Source of the DNA: Pseudoduganella buxea
GTDB lineage: Bacteria; Pseudomonadota; Gammaproteobacteria; Burkholderiales; Burkholderiaceae_D
Assembly (NCBI RefSeq): GCF_009720835.1
Contig: NZ_WNKZ01000043.1
Coordinates: 1 to 47,439 of the forward strand
Length of the DNA: 47,439 nt
Direction of reading: 5' to 3'
Shown here: positions 1 to 9,886 of the stretch, piece by piece
Numbering within the stretch: position 1 is the stretch's first letter
Layout of the letters: the number at the start of each line of letters is the position of its first letter
The notes under the pieces: generated by a model
Database searches by the model: none
The model's input: only the letters and a program-made list of their open reading frames with translations
Told to the model about the DNA's origin: nothing
Position numbers and translations under genes: made by a program

Positions 1-102
1 TCAAGATTATGATTTGCCATGAAAGCGGTGGGTTGAGTTAAGAACTGTTGGTCGCACAACAAGTCTATCTCTTCTTCACCGCTTTCCTCACTTCAGCCTC
101 GC

Positions 103-135
103 CTTCACGTCAATCCGTGAAGAACCTATTTTTTT
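103..135 (+). terminator. possible intrinsic terminator at the left edge
   Basis: A 7-bp perfect stem (CTTCACG at 103-109, CGTGAAG at 116-122) with a 6-nt loop is followed, after six bases, by seven T residues at 129-135. The gap between stem and T-tract weakens the call. It would end a plus-strand transcript from outside the window. No gene is seen in bases 1-212. Confidence 0.3.
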
Positions 136-212
136 GCCACCCCCTGGCCATCCTCTCCGCATCCCTGAAACAGGCGTGATCCGGCAATGTTTTGAAACGT
201 GCACGGTGCCGC

Positions 213-243
213 TTGACCTTCCCGCGATGGGAAGGCTTATCGT
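213..243 (+). promoter_or_regulatory. CueR-type promoter/operator 1 (upstream of small ORF and fdx)
   Basis: The -35 element TTGACC (213-218) and the -10-like TATCGT (238-243) are separated by 19 bp, the overlong spacer typical of MerR-family promoters. The spacer contains the perfect inverted repeat CCTTCCC (217-223), GCGAT, GGGAAGG (229-235), which closely resembles known CueR boxes. A second copy lies before copA at 940-970, and cueR itself is in this window. CueR bound to Cu+ would be expected to activate this promoter. No binding data exist here. Confidence 0.72.
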
Positions 244-271
244 GAACTGGTCCGAATCCGAGGAGACGCAA

Positions 272-508
272 ATGTCCGACTTAACACCACGTTTCACAGC
301 CTTGCCGATGCCTTCAAAGGTGAGCGAATGTCTTGAGCGCGCCGGGAACGATCCGGCCATGGATGCACGCGGCGGGGCCGGATCGGGGCCGCGGAGCGAT
401 GCAAAGCACGCCGCCGGGCCGGCGCCTGCCGCCGCGGGAACGCACGGGGCCGAGTGCCTGCTGGCGCGGTATCGGCGCCCGTCCAGGCCGGCAGCGGAGC
501 CGTCATGA
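272..508 (+). CDS. small unknown protein, possible leader gene of the ferredoxin
   Basis: This 78-codon ORF is not recognised. It is supported only by context. It starts at an ATG about 30 bp after the CueR-type -10 element, has a GAGGAG ribosome site at about 260, and its TGA overlaps the ferredoxin ATG in an ATGA junction, suggesting translational coupling. Against it, the protein is rich in Ala, Gly, Pro and Arg after residue 30, as expected of chance translation in high-GC DNA. It has two cysteines (in SECLERA and AECLLAR) but no metal-binding motif. It could be a copper-induced small protein or simply untranslated leader sequence. Confidence 0.35.
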   Translation: MSDLTPRFTALPMPSKVSECLERAGNDPAMDARGGAGSGPRSDAKHAAGPAPAAAGTHGAECLLARYRRPSRPAAEPS

Positions 509-843
509 CGAGGGTCACGCTACTGCCGCATCCGGAAGTGGCCCCCGAGGGCGCCGAGATCGACGTGCCCGCCGGAACCAGCATTTGCGACGCGCTGCTC
601 GACAACGGGATCGACATCGACCACGCGTGCGGCAAGGTCGGGGCTTGCACCACCTGCCACGTCGTCGTGCGACGGGGCTTCGATTCCCTGGCCACGGCAA
701 GCGACAACGAGGAAGACATGCTCGACAGGGCCTGGGGCGTGGAGCAGGGGTCGCGGCTGTCGTGCCAGGCGATCGTCGACAGTGCCGACCTGACCGTGGA
801 ACTGCCGCGCTACTCGATCAATCACGCGAAGGAAAACACTTGA
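505..843 (+). CDS. fdx: ISC-type [2Fe-2S] ferredoxin
   Basis: This 112-residue protein matches the adrenodoxin/ISC-type ferredoxin family. Cluster ligands are visible as Cys42, Cys48 and Cys51 (ACGKVGACTTC) and Cys87 (RLSCQA). The DNEEDMLD stretch (68-74) and the LTVELP end are typical of the family. ISC ferredoxins supply electrons for iron-sulfur cluster assembly in the cytoplasm. I chose the ATG at 505 because the conserved N-terminus (MTRVTLLPHPE) begins there. An in-frame ATG at 454 adds only low-complexity residues. No other isc genes are nearby, so this is an orphan copy. It sits between two CueR-type promoters, which suggests copper-linked expression, possibly because copper damages iron-sulfur clusters (inference). 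Confidence 0.9.
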   Translation: MTRVTLLPHPEVAPEGAEIDVPAGTSICDALLDNGIDIDHACGKVGACTTCHVVVRRGFDSLATASDNEEDMLDRAWGVEQGSRLSCQAIVDSADLTVELPRYSINHAKENT

Positions 844-939
844 CCGCAAGATCTGCCGACAGCGACAGCGACTACGTCCGCCGTGCCGTCCGGGCCTTCA
901 TGCCATGGACGCGCCATGGCGTTCGATAGGCGGCAGGCC

Positions 940-970
940 TTGACCTTCCCACCGTATCAAGGTGTAGGGT
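940..970 (+). promoter_or_regulatory. CueR-type promoter/operator 2 (copA promoter)
   Basis: TTGACC (940-945) and TAGGGT (965-970) are separated by 19 bp, and the spacer carries ACCTTCCC (943-950) facing AAGGT (958-962). This is the usual layout of a CueR-activated copA promoter. It ends 35 bp before the copA start codon. Confidence 0.8.
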
Positions 971-1005
971 GTCGGCATGGCAAACTGAATGTATAAGGAA
1001 TCAAT

Positions 1006-3513
<2,508 letters not shown>

Positions 3514-3526
3514 GAGGAGAATGGAT

Positions 3527-3994
3527 ATGAATATCGGCGAAGCTTCAAAAGCCTCGGGCGTATCGGCCAAGATGATCCGCTATTACGAGGAAATCGGGCT
3601 GGTGCCGCCTGCCGCGCGCAAGGAATCGGGCTATCGCGCCTACAGCGTCAATGACGCCCACCGCCTGCGCTTCATCCGGCGGGCCCGCGACCTTGGCTTT
3701 TCCGTTTCCGAAATCGGGGAACTGCTGGGCCTATGGAACGACCGGTCGCGCCACAGTGCCGACGTGAAGCGGCTGGCGCAGGCCCATATCGCGGAACTGC
3801 GCGAACGCATCAAGAGCCTGGACGAGATGGCCGACACCTTGCAGAGACTTATCAGCTGCTGCGCAGGCGACGAGCGCCCGGACTGTCCGATCCTGGCGAC
3901 GCTGGAGCTGCCGGAAGAGGACGCACCGCCGGCACGGGTACGTGGCCGCAATCCCGCCAGTACCGGCCTTCGCCGAAAGGTATTGGACCAGTAG
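3527..3994 (+). CDS. cueR: MerR-family copper-responsive regulator CueR
   Basis: This 155-residue protein has the MerR winged helix-turn-helix at the N-terminus (MNIGEASKASGVSAKMIRYY), a coiled-coil dimerisation helix, and a C-terminal metal loop with a cysteine pair in CCAGDERPDCP, as in CueR proteins. CueR senses Cu+ and activates copA by untwisting a 19-bp-spacer promoter. Two such promoters are present in this window. I prefer the ATG at 3527 because the GAGAGGAGA ribosome site at 3512-3520 is well spaced from it. The in-frame ATG at 3521 is too close. Being encoded after copA gives positive autoregulation through the copA promoter (inference). Confidence 0.93.
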   Translation: MNIGEASKASGVSAKMIRYYEEIGLVPPAARKESGYRAYSVNDAHRLRFIRRARDLGFSVSEIGELLGLWNDRSRHSADVKRLAQAHIAELRERIKSLDEMADTLQRLISCCAGDERPDCPILATLELPEEDAPPARVRGRNPASTGLRRKVLDQ

Positions 3995-4628
3995 GCGCCG
4001 ACCCAGTCCGCCTTCAAGGCTGCTCCCGTCACCATCGGCGGGCCCGGCGAATCCCCACCTGCGGCCCAGCGCCAACCCGGCGCACCAGGGCGTTTTTCCG
4101 CGCAAGCCAGTCCGGCCGGCCCAACGATTGAAGGCGAGCGCGCCCGCGCAAGTGTTCGGCGCGCTCTGAGCGAGCCGGGCCATCCCATCCCCATCCCCAT
4201 CCTCCGCTGCCGTCGGGCCGAACGCATCTTCATTGCATGCAGCGTGTGCAGCGGATTATCTGCCCGTTTCACGTCCTTTCAAACCCGCATTAATCCGCTT
4301 CACTTCAATCACCCTGTCAGACTTACGCGTTGTTCAAGGCCGCGACTTGTAGTAATCCACCGGAAAATAGAATCCGATAAGGCGCGGCCGTCAAAAAAAG
4401 CATAAAACTGGCTTGCGTGCAAGCAGTGGCTTTATTCTTGCATGTCAAAAAAACATCAACTATCAAATTAAAAGTCACGGCATATGTTGAAACATTCCGG
4501 CGCCGTGATAGCATATTTGCCAGATGCGAACGCCTATCATTACGGCGGGCGTGGAGAGCCGCCGCCAGGATATTCGATATTTCTCGAAGTAAAATTTTTG
4601 ACGCTCAATTCCATTATGCCAAGCCATC
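3995..4628. other. 634-bp non-coding interval with an AT-rich half
   Basis: No convincing gene is seen. Bases 3995-4310 are GC-rich; both strands can be read as short ORFs, but none has a ribosome site or recognisable motif. A minus-strand reading of 3990-4180 may be an eroded coding fragment, but I cannot identify it. Bases 4320-4628 are clearly richer in A and T than the surroundings, with A-runs at 4393-4399 and 4446-4453 and a small inverted repeat GCTTGC-GT-GCAAGC (4411-4424). This half is probably the promoter and leader of the following oxygenase operon, and its composition fits acquired DNA. Confidence 0.5.
4487..4514 (+). promoter_or_regulatory. possible sigma-70 promoter of the oxygenase operon
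   Basis: TTGAAA (4487-4492) and TAGCAT (4509-4514) are 16 bp apart within the AT-rich segment before the JmjC gene. The -35 matches consensus in five of six positions and the -10 is weak. It lies about 115 bp before the first start codon. Assignment is by eye only. Confidence 0.35.
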
Positions 4629-5519
4629 ATGAACAACTTTAATATCGATAAAGAGTGCTTTAGAAAGGAATTCTTCGAAAAGAATCTCCTTCATATGAAA
4701 TCCTGCCTCGATCCCGCCCGGTATGACTGGGAGGATTTTGGTAACGATTTTTTTTCGATCGAACCGGGCTTGGGAACGGTACGGCTTTACCGCGATGGCC
4801 GGGTCGATCGGCAGGTGTACCAGCATGCCGCGCAGAATAACGAGGAGGTCGGCTTCAAGTTCGACGAGGCGAGCTTCGCCAATATATTGAACAACGGCGG
4901 CTCGATGGTGGTGAACCGGTTTGAAAAGTCCAGCAGGTACGTGGCGGCACTGTGCCGGGAATTGTCCGATTACAGCGGCCATGCGACGGTCGGCAACGCA
5001 TACGCGACGAAGGGCGGCACGGGAACGTTCGGCAAACACTGGGATTCCCACTGCGTCTTTGCGGTCCAGTTGATCGGCAAGAAGCACTGGACGGTGTTCC
5101 GGCCCACAGTCGATTTGCCGCTCAGCACCCAGAACGGCTTTGCGAAAGCCCCGCCGACGGACACGGAGATGGTCTTCGACGGCATTCTCGAAGCGGGCGA
5201 TGTGCTCTACATCCCGCGTGGATGGTGGCATGCGGTCAATCCCCTCGCCGACCAGCCGTCCCTGCATATCGCCGTCGGCATCCACACGCCGAAGGTGCTC
5301 GATTACCTGAAGTGGGTACTGATCCACAAGATGTCCGCCAATAAGGAGTTCAGGGAAACCATGGCGCTCACCAGGCTGGACGCCGGCAGCATGGCGCAGG
5401 CGTGCGAGCTGCTGACGAGTAGTTCAACCAGTAGCGAAACCTTCGAGGAGTACCTAAATGCCCTGAACATCTCACTGTCTGAAAAACCCTATATAGATTT
5501 CGACTCCATCTTCAAATAA
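4629..5519 (+). CDS. JmjC/cupin-8-type Fe(II)/2-oxoglutarate oxygenase
   Basis: This 296-residue protein resembles the JmjC family that includes bacterial ribosomal oxygenases (RoxA/YcfD). The iron-binding facial triad is visible as His137-x-Asp139 (GKHWDSH) and His201 (RGWWHAVNP). The intervening QLIGKKHWTVF and EAGDVLYIPRGWWH stretches are typical of the jelly-roll core. Such enzymes hydroxylate protein or peptide side chains using O2 and 2-oxoglutarate. It is shorter than RoxA (about 370 residues), with a different C-terminus, and its neighbours are not ribosomal genes. It heads a four-gene unit, with the unknown cysteine-containing protein 10 bp downstream as its most obvious candidate substrate (inference). 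Its base composition is less GC-rich than flanking genes. Confidence 0.85.
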   Translation: MNNFNIDKECFRKEFFEKNLLHMKSCLDPARYDWEDFGNDFFSIEPGLGTVRLYRDGRVDRQVYQHAAQNNEEVGFKFDEASFANILNNGGSMVVNRFEKSSRYVAALCRELSDYSGHATVGNAYATKGGTGTFGKHWDSHCVFAVQLIGKKHWTVFRPTVDLPLSTQNGFAKAPPTDTEMVFDGILEAGDVLYIPRGWWHAVNPLADQPSLHIAVGIHTPKVLDYLKWVLIHKMSANKEFRETMALTRLDAGSMAQACELLTSSSTSSETFEEYLNALNISLSEKPYIDFDSIFK

Positions 5520-5529
5520 GGGAAATACA

Positions 5530-5901
5530 ATGCGTATATTGAGCGGAAATAACTATGCAGTTGGCGAAGTAATGAGTGCAGCGTCGAGCGGGTGCACGAC
5601 GGCTCCCGAAGGCGAGGATACTTACTCCTTTACGATGCCAATGGGAATGACCGTCAAGTCCACCCTGGAAGCCAATAACAGTACGTCGATCAGCATTTTC
5701 AACAGCGCGGGCGAAAACGTCATGTTCTGGAACTCCGGCACGTGGGTGTCCTGCATGGTGATCGGGACCGGTGTCGGCATGATGGTAACCTCGTTTTCGA
5801 TGAATCCGCTGCTGGGCACATTGGCCGCCAAGCTTGCCCAGTACGGTTGCACCCATTATGTGAACCGGACGTACGAGGACGGCGATTCGTATATCTGCTG
5901 A
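5530..5901 (+). CDS. unknown 123-residue four-cysteine protein, candidate modified substrate
   Basis: I do not recognise this protein. It has 123 residues with Cys22, Cys75, Cys107 and Cys123, the last being the final residue (ending DSYIC). The middle is rich in Asn, Ser, Thr and Gly (residues 41-73). A hydrophobic, glycine-containing stretch covers about 74-104. No signal peptide or double-glycine leader is visible. An AGGGAAA ribosome site precedes the ATG, and the gene starts 10 bp after the oxygenase stop and ends 14 bp before the membrane-protein gene, so it is almost surely cotranscribed. Size, position and composition fit a ribosomally made peptide or small protein that is modified by the oxygenase and perhaps the PLP enzyme, but this is inference. 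Confidence 0.75.
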   Translation: MRILSGNNYAVGEVMSAASSGCTTAPEGEDTYSFTMPMGMTVKSTLEANNSTSISIFNSAGENVMFWNSGTWVSCMVIGTGVGMMVTSFSMNPLLGTLAAKLAQYGCTHYVNRTYEDGDSYIC

Positions 5902-5915
5902 CGGAGCGATGGCAG

Positions 5916-6263
5916 ATGGGTAAAAGAGCGCGCTATTACCTGGCCTCGATGTACGGAGCCTTGCTGCTGATCGGATGCGCCGGCTATTTCCTGGCGCCGA
6001 AAATCGTCCTGATCGTCGCCTTGGCCATCGGTGGGGCCGTGGGGGCCGCGCTGCTGGAGAAAGCCTATGGAGTTGTCGTCAAGGGCGTCCTTAACGAACA
6101 GCCAAGGCTGACACAAGCAGGCTGGCTGATTGCCCTGGCAGTGCTGTCGATCGCCGGTGCGCTTGTCCTGTATGCGACAAGCGGCGAGGTGGGACCGACG
6201 GGCTTTTTCCTGGGCATTGGCATTTACTGTTTGCAATCTCTTCTTCTCAGGTCGCCCCCGTGA
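5916..6263 (+). CDS. small four-helix membrane protein of unknown function
   Basis: This 115-residue protein has four predicted membrane helices: about residues 8-27 (YLASMYGALLLIGCAGYFLA), 28-47, 66-88 and 92-111. The short loop between the second and third (NEQPRLTQ) is polar. No family is recognised. I chose the ATG at 5916 because CGGAG at 5902-5906 is a suitable ribosome site. Longer in-frame versions would run through the preceding gene. It lies 14 bp after the four-cysteine protein. Possible roles are a membrane partner, immunity protein or export aid for that protein, but nothing in the sequence settles this. Confidence 0.75.
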   Translation: MGKRARYYLASMYGALLLIGCAGYFLAPKIVLIVALAIGGAVGAALLEKAYGVVVKGVLNEQPRLTQAGWLIALAVLSIAGALVLYATSGEVGPTGFFLGIGIYCLQSLLLRSPP

Positions 6264-6396
6264 GCCGGCAAAGACGGGCCGCCGGCCCGCTGTGCTGGTC
6301 GGGGAATGTACCGCAAGCTCATGCAAATGCAAGCCACATACTTCGCGCACCCATTCCAGGGGGCGCCGTGATCAACCGCATAGAAAGAAGATATCC

Positions 6397-7890
6397 ATGA
6401 ATAACGAAATCGATCGCAAGTCGAAACAGAATCAGTTGTCCTCGGATGCAGGCGCCAGCGACCATCCGGCGCGCGAACACGACCGAAGGTCCTTCCTTCG
6501 CTTCCTTTCCATCGGCGCCGGTAGCGCCATCATCGGTGGTGCATTCGCCTGTGGACGAAGCGCCCTGGCCGCCGGCACCGACGGCTCGGCGGGCGTCGCC
6601 GCCACGACGCGGGCCAGCGCCCTGGTCGACGACCATGGCTTCTGGACGTCGATCCAGGATTCCTTCATCCGGTCGACATCGGACGTGGTACTGAACGTCG
6701 ATGCCGGCTCCGTTGCGCCGAAACTGGCCCTGCGCGCCCTGAACCGGGACAGCAGCGTCGTCGAGAAGGGCGTCATCGCCGGCGGCTTCACGACACTGGC
6801 CTCGCAGCGTGCCACCATTGGCAGCATTCTCGGCGCCGCGCCGGATGACACGGCACTGGTCAACGGCGCCACCGACGGCATCATGCATGCCCTGTCGGGC
6901 TTCAACTGGAAGGCCGGCGACATGATCTTCTATACGGATCATGAACATCCCAACGTCATTTCCGTCATCAAGTCGCTGGAATTCGTTTCCAAGATCGTTC
7001 CGGTGAAAATCACGCTGCCCACGTCGGCCCGCGTGTCCGCCGCCGAAATCGCCGCGGCCGTCGAAGCGAAGGTGGCGCGCCACCGGCCGGCGAAGCGCAG
7101 CCTGTGCGCCCTGGTATGGTCCTCGCCGACCTACCAGACCGGTGTCATGCTGCCGATCGCGCGGATGGCGGCCATCGCCCGCAAATACGATATGGTTTCC
7201 GTCTGCGACGCGGCGCACCTGATGGGGATGGCATCGATCGACTTCTCCCGCCTCGATGTCGACTTCCTTTCCACCTGCGGCCACAAATGGCAGTGCGGAC
7301 CGAGCCTTACGGCGGCGCTGCTGCGCGATCCGCGGCTGGCGGGCATCTGGTCCACCAACAGCCAGCGCAGCAGCGGCAAGGCGTTCGGCCCGAGCCTCGG
7401 CTTCGGCGCCGAGGTAAGCAAGGCCGGCGTGTCGTCGGTCGCCAAGTTCGACGCACTGATCGCATCGTGTTCGCTGTGGGACGATATCGGCCGCAGCAAG
7501 ATCGAAGCCTATTCGCTGTCGCTGGGGGCCTACCTGAAGTCGCGTATCGAGCAGGCGTGGGGACAGAGCAGCCTGCGTTCGCCGCTGGCCGACCCGGAAC
7601 TGCTGTCGGGGATTACCACCTTCGATCCCTTCGCCGATACACCGCTGGCAAGCAAGCCGAAGGCCTACAAGCTGTTCGTCGACCAGTTGCGCGACACCCA
7701 TGGCTTCATCGTGCGTGCCGTCAAGCTGCCGTCCGACGGCCAGGTCCGTTCGGGCATCCGGATTTCCACGCCACTGTGGGTGGAGCAGGGCGATATCGAC
7801 CGCCTGATCGACGTGATGCAGAAACTGGCGAAGAAAATCCAGTCGGTGAAGGTGTCGATCGACGAAGTCGATCCCACGTTCGCGCTCTGA
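6397..7890 (+). CDS. Tat-exported class V aminotransferase-fold PLP enzyme
   Basis: This 497-residue protein resembles the class V (NifS/isopenicillin-N-epimerase) group of PLP enzymes. The Schiff-base lysine is Lys297 in CGHKWQCGP. Asp271 and His274 (CDAAHLMG) would contact the cofactor, and DHEHPN (181-186) is also characteristic. The N-terminus carries a twin-arginine signal: DRRSFLRFLS (29-38), a hydrophobic stretch and an ALA cleavage site near residue 59. The enzyme is therefore expected in the periplasm, unusual for this fold although Tat-exported members are known. The ATG at 6397 is preceded by AAGAAG, 133 bp after the membrane-protein gene. The reaction cannot be deduced: desulfurase, epimerase and lyase activities all occur in this group. 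Confidence 0.87.
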   Translation: MNNEIDRKSKQNQLSSDAGASDHPAREHDRRSFLRFLSIGAGSAIIGGAFACGRSALAAGTDGSAGVAATTRASALVDDHGFWTSIQDSFIRSTSDVVLNVDAGSVAPKLALRALNRDSSVVEKGVIAGGFTTLASQRATIGSILGAAPDDTALVNGATDGIMHALSGFNWKAGDMIFYTDHEHPNVISVIKSLEFVSKIVPVKITLPTSARVSAAEIAAAVEAKVARHRPAKRSLCALVWSSPTYQTGVMLPIARMAAIARKYDMVSVCDAAHLMGMASIDFSRLDVDFLSTCGHKWQCGPSLTAALLRDPRLAGIWSTNSQRSSGKAFGPSLGFGAEVSKAGVSSVAKFDALIASCSLWDDIGRSKIEAYSLSLGAYLKSRIEQAWGQSSLRSPLADPELLSGITTFDPFADTPLASKPKAYKLFVDQLRDTHGFIVRAVKLPSDGQVRSGIRISTPLWVEQGDIDRLIDVMQKLAKKIQSVKVSIDEVDPTFAL

Positions 7891-7946
7891 GGGAGCGAGG
7901 GCGCTCGCCACGAGTGACCGTACTGAATTAAGCCCCGTTCGAGACG

Positions 7947-7983
7947 AACCCCAGAAGCCGGATACCGGCTTCTGGGGTTTTTT
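7947..7983 (+). terminator. strong intrinsic terminator closing the oxygenase operon
   Basis: A 13-bp perfect GC-rich stem (CCCCAGAAGCCGG, 7949-7961, with its complement at 7965-7977) encloses a 3-nt loop (ATA). It is followed by six T residues (7978-7983). Two A residues before the stem can pair with the first two T residues. It lies 57 bp after the PLP-enzyme stop and bounds the four-gene unit. No gene is seen in the remaining bases up to 8253. Confidence 0.92.
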
Positions 7984-8253
7984 GTTGGCCACGCAGGGAG
8001 CGGGCGGCGGCCCGTCCACCAACGGCTGGCTTATGTAATCGACCGTACGGACGGCGCCAAAGCGCACCGGCATGCTGAAAGCTCGTCGGGCAGCTCACGA
8101 AACATGGCCCGGGGCAGGGTAATGGCGCTGACGCGTGCTCAGCGCTTACTCCTACGCCGCAAGGCGGTCGCTCCTGACATGCTGCAACTCAGCATCGCCC
8201 GATAATGCAGGAAAAGAACCGGAGACTTCCAAAATGAACGACAGGAGTCCGAA

Positions 8254-9222
8254 ATGCTGCTAACCATGATGGATGCCTGGACCTCGCTTGCCTTCGGCAA
8301 GGTCCCGGCCACGCCACTCCCATATTCCATGCCTGCCGCGGCCGATGTCCCGGGCCGCTTTATCGCCGGCCAGTTCCACAGCGACGTCGGCTCGCTGGCC
8401 TACAAGCTGTTCGTGCCCAGCTGCTATGACGGCACGCCAATGCCGCTGGTCGTCATGCTGCATGGCTGCGGCCAGGACGCGGACGATTTCGCCCTGGGCA
8501 CGGGCATGAACGAATTGGCCGAGCAGTTCGGTTGCCTGATCGCCTACCCGCAGCAGTCGCGCGGCGCCAACTGGCATGGCTGCTGGAACTGGTTCGACAA
8601 GGCGAATCAGGTGCGCGATCAGGGCGAACCCGCCCTGATCGCGGGTGTCACCCGCAAGATCATGCAAGACTACGCGGTCGATCCCGCCCACGTGGGTGTC
8701 GGCGGCCTGTCGGCCGGTGGTGCGATGGCCGTCATCATGGGCCGCACGTATCCGGACCTGTTCACGGCCGTCGGCTGCCATTCGGGCCTGGCCCATGGCA
8801 GCGCCACGGACAGCCATGGCGCAATCCTGGCCATGCGCAACGGCGTCGACGTGGCGCCGCTGGAGCAGGCCACGCCGGTGGCGGGCGTGCCCACCATCGT
8901 CTTCCATGGCGACAGGGATACGACCGTCCACCTCGATAACAGCGATGGGGTGGTGCGGCAGTCGATGGCGTCGCCCCGGCTGTGCGGGGGCAGCGCGAAG
9001 GTGCACCGGTCCGAGCAGGCCGGCAACGCCAAGCGCGCATTCACCCGCATCGTCCACCGGGGCGCCAGCGGCGAAGTGCTGGCCGAGCAGTGGACCGTGC
9101 ACGGCGCCGGCCACGCATGGTCCGGCGGCAGCGCACGCGGCAGCTATACCGACGCCAGCGGTCCGGACGCCAGCAGGGAAATGCTGCGCTTCTTTATCGG
9201 TCCGGCCGCCACGGAACAATAG
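8254..9222 (+). CDS. alpha/beta hydrolase, PHB-depolymerase esterase family
   Basis: This 322-residue protein fits the esterase PHB-depolymerase family (PF10503 type). The oxyanion loop is MLHGCGQD. The nucleophile elbow is GLSAGG with Ser153, the acid is Asp220 or Asp222 (FHGDRDTT), and the histidine is His287 (GAGHAWSGG). GANWHGCWNWF is a further family signature. Members hydrolyse short polyester or acyl/feruloyl esters, so the substrate is open. There is no clear signal peptide, suggesting a cytoplasmic enzyme or an unrecognised export route. AGGAG at 8243-8247 supports this start. It converges with the TetR gene, 12 bp away. Confidence 0.88.
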   Translation: MLLTMMDAWTSLAFGKVPATPLPYSMPAAADVPGRFIAGQFHSDVGSLAYKLFVPSCYDGTPMPLVVMLHGCGQDADDFALGTGMNELAEQFGCLIAYPQQSRGANWHGCWNWFDKANQVRDQGEPALIAGVTRKIMQDYAVDPAHVGVGGLSAGGAMAVIMGRTYPDLFTAVGCHSGLAHGSATDSHGAILAMRNGVDVAPLEQATPVAGVPTIVFHGDRDTTVHLDNSDGVVRQSMASPRLCGGSAKVHRSEQAGNAKRAFTRIVHRGASGEVLAEQWTVHGAGHAWSGGSARGSYTDASGPDASREMLRFFIGPAATEQ

Positions 9223-9234
9223 GGGCGCGCCCGT

Positions 9235-9840
9235 TCACCCCTTCAGGTGCAGCAGGCGGCGGGTCGTCGCCATGGCCGTGTCGAAGGGCCCGGTGGCGCG
9301 CACGATCTTGACCATCACGCTCGCGCCCAGCCACAGCTGGTACAGGCCCTGCGCCACCTGCATGGGAGGCTCGTCGATGGCCAGCGAGCCTTCGTCAACG
9401 CCGCCTTCGATGGCGGCGGCAAGCCGGGCGACGATGGCGGAGGTGCCGTCGTCCAGCACCGCGCGCATCGATTCGGACAGGTCCGCCACTTCCGCCGCAA
9501 GCTTGACGGCCAGGCACTTGCCCTGGCAATCCTGGAAGGACTGATTGTCCCGCCACATGTCGAAATACGTCACCAGGCGCTGGGCCATCGTCAGCCCCGG
9601 ACGGGCGAAGGTGTCGTCCATCTCTGCCAGGTAGGCATCGAAGTAGTGCGCCAGCAGCGCCTCGCCGAATGCGTCCTTCGACGCGAAATAATGATAGAAG
9701 GAGCCTTTCGGCACCTTCGCCGCCGTCAGGATCTCGTTCAAGCCGACGGCCGAGAAGCCCTTGCCGGACATGATGCGCCGGCCGACGGCCAGGATGGTTT
9801 CCCGGGCGTCGGATGCGTCGTTGCTGTGTGCTTTGGCCAT
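9235..9840 (-). CDS. TetR-family regulator, NemR-like
   Basis: This 201-residue repressor has the TetR helix-turn-helix near the N-terminus (GLNEILTAAKVPKGSFYHYF). Its C-terminal half contains CLAVKLAAEVADLSE, a segment characteristic of the NemR/AcuR subgroup, with cysteines in QDCQGKC that could sense electrophiles. E. coli NemR controls nemA and gloA and responds to reactive aldehydes and chlorine oxidants. The gene lies beside a DJ-1/PfpI gene on the same strand, in a region with three near-identical palindromes. This supports local control and autoregulation. The assignment to a sensing role is inference. Confidence 0.88.
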   Translation of the reverse strand: MAKAHSNDASDARETILAVGRRIMSGKGFSAVGLNEILTAAKVPKGSFYHYFASKDAFGEALLAHYFDAYLAEMDDTFARPGLTMAQRLVTYFDMWRDNQSFQDCQGKCLAVKLAAEVADLSESMRAVLDDGTSAIVARLAAAIEGGVDEGSLAIDEPPMQVAQGLYQLWLGASVMVKIVRATGPFDTAMATTRRLLHLKG

Positions 9841-9860
9841 CGCGGCACTCTACCAAAGAT

Positions 9861-9876
9861 CAGACCGGTCGGCTAG
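9861..9876. promoter_or_regulatory. TetR operator copy 1, before the TetR gene
   Basis: CAGACCGGTCGGCTAG lies 20 bp upstream of the TetR start codon and in the 46-bp gap after the DJ-1 gene. It matches the better palindromes at 10590 and 10659 (TAGACC-rGTCGTCTA core) except for changes in one half. Probable autoregulatory site. Confidence 0.55.
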
Positions 9877-9886
9877 GCGTCATGGA

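Noticed and set aside
840..929. 29-codon frame starting at TTG and overlapping the fdx stop
   Set aside because: Rare start codon, no motif, and it runs toward the copA promoter.
4417..4632. 71-codon frame just before the JmjC gene
   Set aside because: It spans the likely promoter, has no ribosome site, and its Arg-rich product has no motif.
8234..8263. Nine-residue ORF (MNDRSPKCC) overlapping the esterase start
   Set aside because: Probably chance: it has no strong ribosome site of its own and there is no regulatory hairpin to suggest attenuation.
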